Shown in pieces: positions 10,751 to 19,111 of a DNA stretch of 64,000 nt. How positions within the stretch are numbered: position 1 is the first letter of the stretch; each line of letters starts with the position of its first letter. Under the pieces are notes generated by a model. The model saw nothing but the letters and a program-made list of their open reading frames with translations, made no database searches and was not told the origin of the DNA. Location: assembly GCA_001429255.1 (NCBI GenBank), contig LMJI01000001.1, positions 519,881 through 583,880 on the forward strand. Reading direction: 5' to 3'. The DNA is from Cellulomonas sp. Root930. Its GTDB lineage: Bacteria > Actinomycetota > Actinomycetes > Actinomycetales > Cellulomonadaceae. The translations under genes and the position numbers were made by a program.

Positions 10751-10777
10751 CTGTCACTCTCCACCGGAGAGTGCTAA
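10751..10777 (-). promoter_or_regulatory. CIRCE-type HrcA operator, proximal copy
   Basis: CTGTCACTC, nine bases, then GAGTGCTAA. The right arm is a perfect CIRCE half-site and the left arm is degenerate. It lies between groEL and the second copy, and shares an exact 18-bp phase with it. Confidence 0.8.
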
Positions 10778-10786
10778 GTCCAATGG

Positions 10787-10813
10787 TTAGCACTCGACCC
10801 CCGAGAGTGCAAG
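10787..10813 (-). promoter_or_regulatory. CIRCE-type HrcA operator, distal copy
   Basis: TTAGCACTC, nine bases, then GAGTGCAAG. Here the left arm is perfect and the right arm has two changes. Exactly nine bases separate it from the proximal copy, so four half-sites start at 10751, 10769, 10787 and 10805, alternating in orientation every 18 bp. Confidence 0.85.
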
Positions 10814-10867
10814 CAGCGTTCACTCAGAGCGGCACCCCAGGAGCCGCGTCAGGGCTATCGTGCGCGT

Positions 10868-12355
10868 GTGCAGGATCACGACGAGGACGTCGACACCGGC
10901 GGTCGGCGTACCGCGGGCGCGGTCGTCGCGCCCCTGCGTCGTGTCCGGCACGCGGACCGCCGCCGGCGCACGGGGGGCGCCCTCGCCGTCGCATTCGTGG
11001 TCGCGGCCACCACCGCCATCGTCGCCACGGCGCCAGCCGGAGCGCGCGCCGCCGAGACCCCGGCCCCGCCGGCCGCCGCCCCGCCCGCCCCGGAGTACGC
11101 GACGATCCCGCTCTACCACGAGGGCCTCACCACGCTGGCGGGCGGCCTCCGGGTGCCCCTGGCGCCCGGCACCGACGCGACGTTCCTGGCCGGCACCCAC
11201 GTCGTCGACCCCGCGGCGTCGACCCTCGCTCGCGCGGTCACCGGAGCGGCCCCTGCCGGGCACGGTGCCACCGCGCGCGCCGCCGCCTCGGTCGCCGGCC
11301 GCCAGCGCGCCTGGCTCGCCTCCGGCACCGTCCCCGACGTCGGCGGGCCGTACGAGGACATGGCTCGCGCCGCCCTGCTGGACCTGCACGCGCTCATGCT
11401 CCCGGACGGTGCGGCCGTCGCGGCCTGGTCGCAGAAGTGGCGGTACGTGTGGCCGCGCGACGCCTCGTTCGTGGCCGTGGCGCTGGCCCGGACCGGCCAC
11501 GTCGACGACGCCCTCGAGATCCTCTGCTTCCTCGACCGGGTGCAGTCGGCGGACGGCTCCTTCCAGGCGCGGTACCTGCCCGACGGCTCGGGGCCGCCCG
11601 ACGACCGCGGCGTGCAGACGGACGGCACGGGGTGGGCGCTGTGGGCCGCCGGCCTGGTCGTCGCGGAGATCGCCGATCCCGCCGAGCGCACCGCGGCGGC
11701 CGAGGAGCTCCGGCCGTTGATCGTGCGCTCCACCCGGCACGCGATCGAGCTGGTCCGGCGCGACGGTCTCCCGCCCGCGTCACCGGACTACTGGGAGGTG
11801 CCCGAGGACGCGCTCACGCTCGGCACGGTCGCGCCGCTCGTCGCCGGCCTGCAGCAGGCGTCGACCCTCCTGCCCCTGACGGGCGACGACGCGCTGGCCG
11901 GGTCCGCGTTCGACGCTGCGATCCGCTCCAAGGTGGCCGTGATCCGCGCGTTCGGCCCGACCGGGTTCGCGCGGTACGCGGACGGCGGGCACGCGGACGC
12001 CGCCAGCGCCTTCCTGCTGCCGCCGTTCCTCACCACCGCGGTCCCGGGTGCCGACGAGGCGTGGCGGGCGTCGGCCGTGGCCATGGTCCGCCCCGCGAAC
12101 GGCCTGGCGCCCGGGGCCGGGTGGCGCGACGACGGCGTCTCCTGGACGCCGCAGACGTCGCTCTACGCGTGGGTGGCGGCGGAGAGCGGCGACGCCGACC
12201 TGGCCGACGGCTGGCTCACGTTCCTGGACACCCACCGCACCCCCTCGGGATCGCTGCCCGAGAAGGTGCTGGCCGACGGCTCCCCCGCGGCGGTCGCTCC
12301 CCTGGGCTGGAGCGCGGCCTGCGTGCTGCTGGCGCTCGACACCCTCGAGGGGTGA
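10868..12355 (+). CDS. Secreted glycoside hydrolase family 15-like protein
   Basis: This is a 495-aa exported protein resembling the (alpha/alpha)6 catalytic domain of GH15 glucoamylases. After a long charged N-terminus a hydrophobic stretch at about residues 37-58 ends in AGARAAE, a likely signal peptidase site. GH15-like motifs are KWRYVWPRDASFVAVAL, the FLDRVQSADGSFQARYLPDG loop, QTDGTGWALWA and SPDYWEVPEDALTLGT, which may hold the general acid Glu. No starch-binding domain is seen, and at about 430 mature residues it is short, so the substrate is uncertain. The GTG start has TATCGT seven bases upstream, suggesting leaderless transcription. Divergent from groEL. Confidence 0.7.
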   Translation: MQDHDEDVDTGGRRTAGAVVAPLRRVRHADRRRRTGGALAVAFVVAATTAIVATAPAGARAAETPAPPAAAPPAPEYATIPLYHEGLTTLAGGLRVPLAPGTDATFLAGTHVVDPAASTLARAVTGAAPAGHGATARAAASVAGRQRAWLASGTVPDVGGPYEDMARAALLDLHALMLPDGAAVAAWSQKWRYVWPRDASFVAVALARTGHVDDALEILCFLDRVQSADGSFQARYLPDGSGPPDDRGVQTDGTGWALWAAGLVVAEIADPAERTAAAEELRPLIVRSTRHAIELVRRDGLPPASPDYWEVPEDALTLGTVAPLVAGLQQASTLLPLTGDDALAGSAFDAAIRSKVAVIRAFGPTGFARYADGGHADAASAFLLPPFLTTAVPGADEAWRASAVAMVRPANGLAPGAGWRDDGVSWTPQTSLYAWVAAESGDADLADGWLTFLDTHRTPSGSLPEKVLADGSPAAVAPLGWSAACVLLALDTLEG

Positions 12356-12361
12356 CACGCC

Positions 12362-12396
12362 GACGGGCCGCACCCCCGTGAGGAGCGCGGCCCGTC
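12362..12396. terminator. Bidirectional terminator between the GH15-like gene and csp
   Basis: GACGGGCCGC pairs perfectly with GCGGCCCGTC around a 15-base loop, placed between two converging genes. Confidence 0.7.
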
Positions 12397-12406
12397 CACG
12401 TCGGGG

Positions 12407-12610
12407 TCAGAGACCGCGGACCTGCTCGGCCTGCGGGCCCTTGGTGCCCTGTCCGACCTCGAACTCGACGTCCTGGCCCTCCTCGAGGGACCGGTAGCCG
12501 TCCGACTGGATCGCGCTGAAATGCACGAAGAGGTCCTGGCCTCCCCCTGTCGGGGTGATGAAGCCGTACCCCTTCTCCGCGTTGAACCACTTCACGATGC
12601 CCTGGGCCAT
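12407..12610 (-). CDS. Cold-shock protein, CspA family
   Basis: This is a single OB-fold RNA chaperone of 67 aa, standard length. The N-terminus [18 protein letters not shown] carries RNP1 (KGYGFI), and DLFVHFSAI is RNP2; both bind single-stranded nucleic acid through aromatic side chains. It ends [11 protein letters not shown], as usual in actinobacterial CspA. It is monocistronic and convergent with the GH15-like gene. The upstream gap to 12735 shows no other gene. Confidence 0.95.
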   Translation of the reverse strand: MAQGIVKWFNAEKGYGFITPTGGGQDLFVHFSAIQSDGYRSLEEGQDVEFEVGQGTKGPQAEQVRGL

Positions 12611-12735
12611 GCCGTACTCCCTGTAGCTCCTCGACGCCTCGTGCCGGACGCCCCGCCGGCGCCCGATGCGCGTGAGCCTAGAGGCCGCGCTCCCGCGCCG
12701 ACCAGGGTCGTCTCGGTGCCGTCCGAGCGGACGGC

Positions 12736-13326
12736 TCAGGCGTCCGGGTCGGTGACGAGCACGACGGAGATGCCGGTCCCCGCGTCCGCCGCGGAGAGCG
12801 TCGGGGCGCTCAGGCCGAGGGTGTCGGCGACGAGCTGGGCGGTGGCCACCTGGTCCTCGGTGGCGTAGTACACGACCGAGTCGTCGGTGGTCGCCTCCGT
12901 GTTGCCGGTGGTGACGGCCGTGAACCCGGCGGTCGTGAGCTTCTCCGCCTGCGCCGCGGCGAGGCCACCGATGCTGGCGGCGTTGAGCACCACGATCGGC
13001 GTGTCCATCACCGGGGTCGGCGCCACCGGCTCCTCCGCCGGCTCGGTCTCCGTGTCCGTGGGCGCCTCACCCTCGGTCGCGGTGTCGGAGGGCGTCTCCT
13101 GAGCCTCGGGGGACGTCGAGGTGCCCGGGAGGGTCGGGAGGTTCCCGTCGCGCGCCATGAAGTTCACCACGGCGAAGGCGAGCACCGGCGTGAGGACCAG
13201 GACGACCAGGAACGGCCACCACCTGCTCCACGCCGAGCGGGGGGCGCGATGCACGCCTCGGGGGACGTCAGGGTTCGACGGGACGTCGAACTCGTCCTCG
13301 GGATAGGAGTACTCCGCCTTGCTCAC
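12736..13326 (-). CDS. Membrane-anchored LytR_C domain protein
   Basis: This 196-aa protein has a cytoplasmic N-terminus of about 33 residues, one membrane helix (about 36-55, [19 protein letters not shown]), an acidic Ser/Thr/Glu/Pro-rich linker (about 65-100) and a C-terminal LytR_C domain (about 105-196). The domain shows [20 protein letters not shown] and [20 protein letters not shown]. LytR_C is found after LCP ligase domains but also alone, as here. It is exposed outside the membrane and probably acts in the cell wall; a precise function is not known. Preceded on the same strand by the DUF3263 gene. Confidence 0.8.
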   Translation of the reverse strand: MSKAEYSYPEDEFDVPSNPDVPRGVHRAPRSAWSRWWPFLVVLVLTPVLAFAVVNFMARDGNLPTLPGTSTSPEAQETPSDTATEGEAPTDTETEPAEEPVAPTPVMDTPIVVLNAASIGGLAAAQAEKLTTAGFTAVTTGNTEATTDDSVVYYATEDQVATAQLVADTLGLSAPTLSAADAGTGISVVLVTDPDA

Positions 13327-13432
13327 GGCGGACAGGCTAACGGCTCAGGCCATGGGGACGGGTCCACCTGGGGCAGGACGTGGGCCGTGTCACGTGCAGG
13401 GATGGGGACGCCGGCACGCAAAGACGGGTGGA

Positions 13433-13738
13433 TCAGGCGTCGCCGAGGCGGCGGGCGGTGCGAGCCCGCTGGCGCGAGGACCGCATGCGGCGCAGGCGCT
13501 TGATGAGCATCGGGTCGTGCGCGAGGGCCGCCGGGTCGTCGATCAGGGCGTTGAGAACCTGGTAGTACCGCGTGGCCGACATGTCGAACAGCTCGCGGAT
13601 GGCCGACTCCTTGGCGCCCGCGTACTTCCACCACTGCCGCTCGAACGCGAGGACCTGCTCGTCACGCTCGGAGAGCCCGTCCGGGCGCGGGGTGCTGGGT
13701 GCCGGGATGTGACCGACGGTGATCGTCGCGGCGTCCAT
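13433..13738 (-). CDS. DUF3263 protein
   Basis: This is a small basic protein of 101 aa from an actinobacteria-specific family of unknown function. The core LSERDEQVLAFERQWWKYAGAKESAIRELFDMSATRYYQVLNALID looks like a helix-turn-helix, followed by an Arg-rich tail. The ATG at 13738 has GGAGGA upstream; an upstream extension in frame to 13822 runs over the promoter palindrome and is rejected. It precedes the LytR_C gene on the same strand, an arrangement I recall as common in the phylum. A perfect 8-bp-arm palindrome lies 75 bp upstream. Confidence 0.85.
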   Translation of the reverse strand: MDAATITVGHIPAPSTPRPDGLSERDEQVLAFERQWWKYAGAKESAIRELFDMSATRYYQVLNALIDDPAALAHDPMLIKRLRRMRSSRQRARTARRLGDA

Positions 13739-13812
13739 GCGTCCTCCTGTGCTCTCGCGGGGCTCGGCCCGCACCCGGGGATGCTGACCGACAGCCGTCA
13801 TCGTACGACCGT

Positions 13813-13830
13813 AATGACACACGTGTCATT
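13813..13830. promoter_or_regulatory. Palindrome AATGACAC-AC-GTGTCATT between the DUF3263 gene and ung
   Basis: This is a perfect 8-bp inverted repeat in a divergent promoter region. The core TGACACACGTGTC recurs at 23680-23692. GACAC is also the recognition word of WhiA, so a sporulation/division-type regulator is possible but unproven. Confidence 0.55.
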
Positions 13831-13901
13831 CCCGTCGGCGCGTCGTCGCCCGTGTGCCGCGCGAGTCGTCCGCCCTGCGCCGGATCGGTAACCTCGCGGG
13901 C

Positions 13902-14579
13902 GTGACCGCCGCGCCGCTGGACCAGCTCGTCGCCCCCGACTGGGCCGTCGCCCTCGCCCCCGTCGAGCCGCAGCTCCGTGCGGCGGGGCAGTTCCTGCGC
14001 GACGAGGTCGCGGCCGGACGCGGCTACCTGCCGGCCGGCGACGCCGTGCTGCGGGCGTTCCGGCGGCCGCTCGCGGAGGTCCGCGTGCTCGTCGTCGGCC
14101 AGGACCCCTATCCGACGCCTGGCCACCCGATGGGTCTGTCGTTCTCGGTGCAACCCGATGTCCGGCCCCTGCCGCGGTCGCTGACCAACATCTTCACCGA
14201 GCTGGTCGCGGACGTCGGCGTGGCACCCCCGACCAGCGGAGACCTGTCCCCGTGGGCCGACCAGGGCGTGATGCTGCTCAACAGGGTGCTCACGGTGCGT
14301 CCGGGGGCGCCCGCGTCGCACCGGCGCCACGGGTGGGAGGCGGTGACCGACCGGGCGATCGCGGCCCTCGTCGAGCGCGGCGGCCCCCTCGTCGCGGTGC
14401 TCTGGGGCCGGGACGCGCAGTCGCTCAAGCCCGCCCTCGGGTCGGTGCCGACGGTCGAGAGCGTGCACCCCAGCCCGCTGTCGGCCAGCCGCGGGTTCTT
14501 CGGGTCCCGCCCGTTCTCCCGGGTGAACGCGCTGCTCGTGGCGCAGGGTGCGCAGCCGGTCGACTGGTCGCTGACCTGA
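13902..14579 (+). CDS. ung: Uracil-DNA glycosylase (family 1)
   Basis: This enzyme excises uracil from DNA in base excision repair. With the GTG start at 13902 it has 225 aa, the family norm; an upstream GTG at 13854 would add 16 atypical residues. TAACCT eight bases before the chosen GTG fits a -10 box of a leaderless transcript. Motifs are [22 protein letters not shown] (catalytic Asp in the water-activating loop), LLNRVLTV, and [18 protein letters not shown] (DNA-intercalating Leu and catalytic His). Divergent from the DUF3263 gene and close to the following SGNH hydrolase gene (24 bp). Confidence 0.95.
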   Translation: MTAAPLDQLVAPDWAVALAPVEPQLRAAGQFLRDEVAAGRGYLPAGDAVLRAFRRPLAEVRVLVVGQDPYPTPGHPMGLSFSVQPDVRPLPRSLTNIFTELVADVGVAPPTSGDLSPWADQGVMLLNRVLTVRPGAPASHRRHGWEAVTDRAIAALVERGGPLVAVLWGRDAQSLKPALGSVPTVESVHPSPLSASRGFFGSRPFSRVNALLVAQGAQPVDWSLT

Positions 14580-14603
14580 CGGTCGGCGCGGCAGACTGTC
14601 GCC

Positions 14604-15407
14604 GTGACTGAGTCCTCCTCCACGCCGCGCTGGTCCCGCTACGTCGCCATCGGCGACTCCTTCACCGAAGGGCTCTGGGACGACCCCGACGGCCGCGAGG
14701 CACCGCAGCGCGGCTGGGCCGACCTGCTGGCCTCCCACTTGTCCGACCGCCGCACCGAGGCGGGCGAGGAGCCGCTGCAGTACGCGAACCTGGCCATCCG
14801 CGGCCGGCTGCTCCGGCCGATCCTGGTCGAGCAGGTCCCCGCGGCGATCGCCCTGAAGCCGGACCTGGTGAGCCTGGTCGGCGGCGGGAACGACATCCTG
14901 CGGCCCACCGCCGACATCGACCGGCTGGCGCGCAACCTCGAGGCCGGCGTCGCCCGGTTGCGCGAGGCGGGCATCGACGTGCTGCTGGGCACCGGTGTCG
15001 ACGCCGCGGAAAGCCCGCTGGTGAAGGCGACGCGCAGCCGCGTGGGCATCTACAACGCGCTCATCTGGTCGATGGCCCGGCGGCACGGCGCCTACGTCGT
15101 GGACCTGTGGGGCATGCGCTCGCTGCGCGACTGGCGCATGTGGGCCGAGGACCGGATCCACCTGACCACCGACGGTCACGCACGCGTGGCGCAGGGCGCG
15201 CTGGTGGGGCTGGGTCTGACCCCGGACGACCCCGCGTGGGACGACCCGCTGACGCCGCTGCCGCCGACCCCGCGGATGCAGAAGGCCCGCGAGGACGCCG
15301 CCTGGGTGCGCGAGCACGTGTACCCGTGGGCGACGAGACGGCTCCGCGGGAAGTCCTCGGGCGACGAGCGGGTGCCGAAGCGCCCGGAGCTGTCGCCACT
15401 GGGGTGA
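14604..15407 (+). CDS. SGNH/GDSL hydrolase
   Basis: This is a cytosolic-looking esterase/lipase-fold enzyme of 267 aa with no signal peptide. The family blocks are visible: block I YVAIGDSFTEG with nucleophilic Ser, block III GGGNDILRP (oxyanion Asn), and block V DRIHLTTDGHARVA with the catalytic Asp and His. The basic C-terminal tail (about 235-267) is variable. The GTG start at 14604 follows ung by 24 bp, so the two could be co-transcribed. The substrate is not evident; many actinobacterial relatives are uncharacterised. Confidence 0.88.
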   Translation: MTESSSTPRWSRYVAIGDSFTEGLWDDPDGREAPQRGWADLLASHLSDRRTEAGEEPLQYANLAIRGRLLRPILVEQVPAAIALKPDLVSLVGGGNDILRPTADIDRLARNLEAGVARLREAGIDVLLGTGVDAAESPLVKATRSRVGIYNALIWSMARRHGAYVVDLWGMRSLRDWRMWAEDRIHLTTDGHARVAQGALVGLGLTPDDPAWDDPLTPLPPTPRMQKAREDAAWVREHVYPWATRRLRGKSSGDERVPKRPELSPLG

Positions 15408-15429
15408 CCTCGACCGAGGCGGTCGACGT

Positions 15430-16554
15430 TCACTTCACGCAGGCGATGAACGTCTCCGCCGTCGCCGGGGTGCTGCCGCCCGCGTCCCGCACGCCGTACG
15501 TGCCCCAGCCGTTCGGGGTGAACCGGTAGGTCTGGCCGGTGAGCGGAGCGACAACGATCCCTCCGGTGCGCACCTCGACCGTGTTCGCCGACAGGCCCGC
15601 CGACGTCCGCAGCGCGAACGCCGGAGCCATGTCTACGTCCGCGCGCCACCCGGCGAAGAACGGGTAAGCGCCGCTGACAGCCACCGTGGTGGTGATGCAC
15701 GCGTTGTTCGCGTCGGTGCTGACCGTCGAGGTCGTCGTGTACGCGAGCGCCGGGTCGTACAGCGGCGGCGGCGCGTCGTACTGGCAGAGCTGGATCGTGT
15801 AGGTCTGCGACGACGAGATCGTCGCCTTCGAGCCCGTCCCCGTGATCTTCAGGACGCCGCCGACAGCCGTCGTCGTCGTCCACGCATAGCCGTTCCACTC
15901 GTCGAGCTGGTACTGGCTCGCGCTCGTGCCGCCGTTGAACGGGCGCTGGTCGACGCGCAGGTCCACCGTCCACGGCTGGCCGGTGGGGGACGTGCCCGTC
16001 ACCGAGATCGAGGTGCAGAACTGCTTCCCGTTCGACGTGATCGTCCACGCCGGGCTACCGGGCGGGAGGACCACGCCGACGCCCGGGGTCACCGGGCCCG
16101 TGGTCGCAGGGCCCGTGTAGCTCCACGCGGCCGGCACCGGCCACCCGCCGACGGTCACATAGACCTTCTGGGCGGACGCGGGGGTGAACGAGGTCGTCAC
16201 CGAGGAGAGCGCCGTCGCTGCCGCCGTCACCGTCCCGCTGACCTCGAACCGCTTCGCCGCCGTCCAGGTCGACGAGGACGCGTCGTAGACGACGACCACC
16301 AGTGCCTTTCCGGTGCATCCGGCCACGTCGAGGTTGCTGACCGACACGCTCGATGCCGATCCCGACGTCGCAGCCGTCGTCACCGCGACGGCCTGGGACG
16401 TGCAGCGTCCCTGGCTGCTGGTGAACTGCCGCTTCCCGGTGTTCAACGAGAGCGCCGACGCGCTCGAGACCGAGGCCCCGAGCAGGGCGAGCAGGAGCGC
16501 AGCCACGAGCGCAGCGAGAGCATGGCGGTGCCGTGGCGAGCCGAGGGCGCTCAT
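15430..16554 (-). CDS. Exported surface protein of a SipW-type operon
   Basis: I do not recognise a family for this 374-aa protein. It has a signal-peptide-like N-terminus (HALAALVAALLLALLGASVSSASA) and then a low-complexity, Thr/Ser/Val/Ala-rich beta-type sequence with at least six cysteines in scattered positions (for example RCTSQ, DVAGCTG, KQFCTS, TIQLCQ, NACITT, FIACVK). A proline-rich linker PVTPGVGVVLPPGSP near the middle may divide two beta domains. There is no LPxTG or other anchor. Its ATG overlaps the stop of the signal peptidase gene (ATGA), so it is coupled to it and is probably a substrate or partner. Confidence 0.7.
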   Translation of the reverse strand: MSALGSPRHRHALAALVAALLLALLGASVSSASALSLNTGKRQFTSSQGRCTSQAVAVTTAATSGSASSVSVSNLDVAGCTGKALVVVVYDASSSTWTAAKRFEVSGTVTAAATALSSVTTSFTPASAQKVYVTVGGWPVPAAWSYTGPATTGPVTPGVGVVLPPGSPAWTITSNGKQFCTSISVTGTSPTGQPWTVDLRVDQRPFNGGTSASQYQLDEWNGYAWTTTTAVGGVLKITGTGSKATISSSQTYTIQLCQYDAPPPLYDPALAYTTTSTVSTDANNACITTTVAVSGAYPFFAGWRADVDMAPAFALRTSAGLSANTVEVRTGGIVVAPLTGQTYRFTPNGWGTYGVRDAGGSTPATAETFIACVK

Positions 16555-17159
16555 GGCGACTCCCCTGACGCCACCAGCGCGCCGGGCACGCCCTGGCTCT
16601 CCGCGGTCTCCGCGAGGACGGCCGACGGTCCGACCTCGTCGTCGACCGGGTCACCGCCGTGGTCCTCGTCGCGGGGCCAGATGAGGATGGCCAACCCGAG
16701 TGCGATGAGTCCGCCCCAGACGAACGGGCTCGTGATCAGCCCGGTCAGAAGGGCGACCTTGGGGATGTGTACGCGCGCGACGCCCAGCACGTCCGCGTCG
16801 TCGGGCGTGAACGAGTCGACGAAGTCGTTGTTGTCGCCCTGGAGCTGCCAACCCTCGGTGTCGCCGCCGATGATGCGGTGGATGATGCGCGCGCCGTGGA
16901 TCTCGCCCGGCTGGTACACCACGATGTCGCCCACCTCGGGCTCGCCGCAGCGGGCGATCACGAGGTCACCGGTGTAGTACGTGGGCTCCATCGAGTGCCC
17001 GGACACGACCGTGAGCGTCGTGCACCCACCCAGGCTGGAGGGCCACACGAGCCAGGCGATCACGATCACGACGGCCGCCGACAGCGCGCTCCGGACGACG
17101 CGCAGCACCCGGCGCTCACGAGGAGCGCCGGGTGCTGCGGTGGTGTCCGTGTCAGGCAC
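16551..17159 (-). CDS. SipW-type signal peptidase I (ER/archaeal class)
   Basis: This membrane-bound serine protease removes signal peptides from exported proteins. It has 202 aa, a first membrane helix at about 26-44, a catalytic domain, and a C-terminal helix at about 145-165. VSGHSMEPTYYTGDLVIA holds the nucleophilic Ser. The position of the usual basic residue is IIHRIIGG, with His instead of Lys, the mark of the SipW/ER class. GDNNDFVD supplies the acidic residue. The GTG at 17159 is the best start, 26 bp after the upstream gene; a CTG nearer to it cannot be excluded. Confidence 0.85.
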   Translation of the reverse strand: MPDTDTTAAPGAPRERRVLRVVRSALSAAVVIVIAWLVWPSSLGGCTTLTVVSGHSMEPTYYTGDLVIARCGEPEVGDIVVYQPGEIHGARIIHRIIGGDTEGWQLQGDNNDFVDSFTPDDADVLGVARVHIPKVALLTGLITSPFVWGGLIALGLAILIWPRDEDHGGDPVDDEVGPSAVLAETAESQGVPGALVASGESP

Positions 17160-17185
17160 GGTCGACGGCGTCGACTCTGCGGTCG

Positions 17186-17623
17186 TCAGCTGTAGATCGT
17201 GAGGCTCACGCCGGTGATGTCGTTGGCAAGCGTCGCGGTCGGGATCGACACGTCCAGGGTCGTGCCGGCGATCTTCGGCGCGGGGGTGGTCGGCGTGATG
17301 TCCGTCCAGCCCGCTGCGGTCTTGATGGCGACCTTGTAGTTGAGCGTGTCGCAGGCGGCGACGATGCTCGCGAACTTCACGGAGGATGCCGAGTAGGAGC
17401 CGGCGTTGACGCCGGTGGTGGCCAACGTCGGGGCGCCGAAGGTCACGGGGATGGCGACGACACCCTGGCAGTCGGCGCTGATGGTCGCCGAGCCGGCCTG
17501 GAACTTCGCCGAGCTCGTGAGCGACAGAGTGGACGCGGCAGCGAGCGACAGGCCCGCGACGCCGAGGACTGCCAGGCCGACGGCCAGGCCCTTGCGGGAC
17601 TTCTTGGAATTCGAGGAAGCCAT
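17186..17623 (-). CDS. Small exported protein with SipW-dependent-type signal peptide
   Basis: This is a 145-aa exported protein. The N-terminus has KKSRKG, a Gly/Ala/Leu-rich hydrophobic core (AVGLAVLGVAGLSLAAAST), then SLTSSAKFQAG, matching the pattern of SipW-cognate signal peptides of TasA/camelysin-like proteins. The mature part is beta-rich with two cysteines (ISADCQG and VAACDTL) and no catalytic motif. The ATG at 17623 has AGGAG upstream. First gene of a three-gene operon with the SipW-type peptidase and the 374-aa exported protein. A fibre or matrix role is inference from TasA only. Confidence 0.75.
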   Translation of the reverse strand: MASSNSKKSRKGLAVGLAVLGVAGLSLAAASTLSLTSSAKFQAGSATISADCQGVVAIPVTFGAPTLATTGVNAGSYSASSVKFASIVAACDTLNYKVAIKTAAGWTDITPTTPAPKIAGTTLDVSIPTATLANDITGVSLTIYS

Positions 17624-17713
17624 GGTGATCTCCTGATCGGGAAGGTGTCGGGGAGCGGTAAGACACCCGCCCACGGAGTCGCCGATCGGCGGTTCCTCCA
17701 CTGACGTTATGCA

Positions 17714-17741
17714 CTCAACCTGGTCGCCCGTCCAGGTCAAG
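17714..17741 (-). promoter_or_regulatory. Inverted repeat upstream of the SipW operon
   Basis: CTCAACCTGG, eight bases, CCAGGTCAAG (two mismatches between arms). It lies 91 bp before the start of the 145-aa protein and just upstream of a CATAAC -10-like element. A further AACCTGG half-site lies at 17810. This could be the binding site of the adjacent NarL-type regulator. Nothing else is seen in the 17624-17825 gap. Confidence 0.4.
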
Positions 17742-17825
17742 GGGTGCCAGCACCCGGGGGGTCCGGAAGGTCTGTTTCTTTCACCCTGGAGGTATGCGGC
17801 GGACCTCCCAACCTGGACACTCGAC

Positions 17826-18998
17826 CTACTGCGCGCCGGCCCCCAGAGGCAGCCAGGCGTCGAGCCGGGCGCCCTTCTCGGGCCCCGGCGAGAGGGCCAG
17901 CCGCCCGCCGACGAGCGACAGCCGCGTCCCCAGCCGGGCGGTCCCCGAGGGGGTGCCGGCGACGGCGGGGTCGTACAGCTCGCCGTCGTTCTCGATGCCG
18001 ACGTGCAGGACGCCGTCGGCCACGTCGAGCTCGACGGCGAGCGACGACGCCGGGCCGTGCTTGAGCGCGTTGGTCAGCGCCTCTTCGACCACGCGGACCG
18101 CGAGCAGCCGCTCGCTGACCGTCAGGGAGGACGCGGACGGGTCGTCGAGGGCTCGGACGGCGTCGCTCACCACGAGGCGGGTGGCGATGCTCGCCGGGAT
18201 GCGGCCCAGCAGCGCGCGCAGGGCCGGCACCAGCCCGAGCTCGAGCCGGTCGGGGTAGAGCAGCCGGCTCATCTCGCGGACGTCGATCTCGCGCGCCTCG
18301 TCGAGCTCGGCGCGCACCCAGGTCAGCGACTCGAGGTCGCCGTCGTCCAGGCCCCGCTCCCCGACGTGCGACAGGACGTCGGCCAGCCGGGCGTCGACCA
18401 GCACGAGCTTGGACTGGAGCGTGCCGTGCAGTCCCTCCGCGACGGCCCGGCGGACGCGGATCTCCTCCTGCTCGAGCGCCTTGAGGGCCACCTCGACGTG
18501 CACCGCGTTGCGCGTGGCGGACCGGGTACGACGCCGGGCCGCGCGCCGGGTCACCATCGCCCACATGCCGATGCCCGAGGAGATCATCGCGAGGATGAAG
18601 CCGCTGAGCAGCTCCGCGTCGCGCACCGGGTCGGTGGCGTCGGGGTGGACGCCGAACACGAGCTGCGCCCAGAACCGGGCGCCCGCGGACGCCCCGGAGG
18701 CCACGACGACGCTCCCGACGATCCACAGCACGCGGGTGGCGCGGTGGGCCTGCGCGGCGGCGAGCACCCCCACGAGAACCACGACCGCGGTCACGTTGGA
18801 TGCGAACCGCGCCCAGAACGGCACCTGCGCCCACGCGGGGATGTACATGGCGTACACGAAGGTCGACTGCAGCGCCGCGCCGATCCCGTAGCCGAGGGCG
18901 ACGATCGCGGTGCCTCGCAGCAGGGTGATCTGGTCGCGCAGCAGGTCGGCCCGGCGGACCGCGATGACCGTGGCGGAGTCGGTCGGCGACGTCGTCAT
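17826..18998 (-). CDS. Sensor histidine kinase, NarL/HPK7 class
   Basis: This is a membrane kinase of 390 aa with about six hydrophobic segments in residues 20-180 and no obvious extracytoplasmic sensor domain. The dimerisation block reads RRAVAEGLHGTLQSKLVL, with the phospho-acceptor His followed by Gly instead of the more usual Asp. The ATPase domain has the N-box VVEEALTNALKHG and G-boxes IENDGE and LGTRLSLVGGRL. The ATG at 18998 has GGAGCGA upstream. It diverges from its probable partner regulator at 19112 and points towards the SipW operon. Confidence 0.85.
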   Translation of the reverse strand: MTTSPTDSATVIAVRRADLLRDQITLLRGTAIVALGYGIGAALQSTFVYAMYIPAWAQVPFWARFASNVTAVVVLVGVLAAAQAHRATRVLWIVGSVVVASGASAGARFWAQLVFGVHPDATDPVRDAELLSGFILAMISSGIGMWAMVTRRAARRRTRSATRNAVHVEVALKALEQEEIRVRRAVAEGLHGTLQSKLVLVDARLADVLSHVGERGLDDGDLESLTWVRAELDEAREIDVREMSRLLYPDRLELGLVPALRALLGRIPASIATRLVVSDAVRALDDPSASSLTVSERLLAVRVVEEALTNALKHGPASSLAVELDVADGVLHVGIENDGELYDPAVAGTPSGTARLGTRLSLVGGRLALSPGPEKGARLDAWLPLGAGAQ

Positions 18999-19111
18999 GC
19001 GGTGCTCGCTCCGTTCGCCGTCGTCCGTGGCACGCACCGGTGAGCGCTGCCGTCCATGGTCACCCGGCGCACAGCGCGCGGCGAACCCAGCCGCAGACGA
19101 TACTGGCGGCG

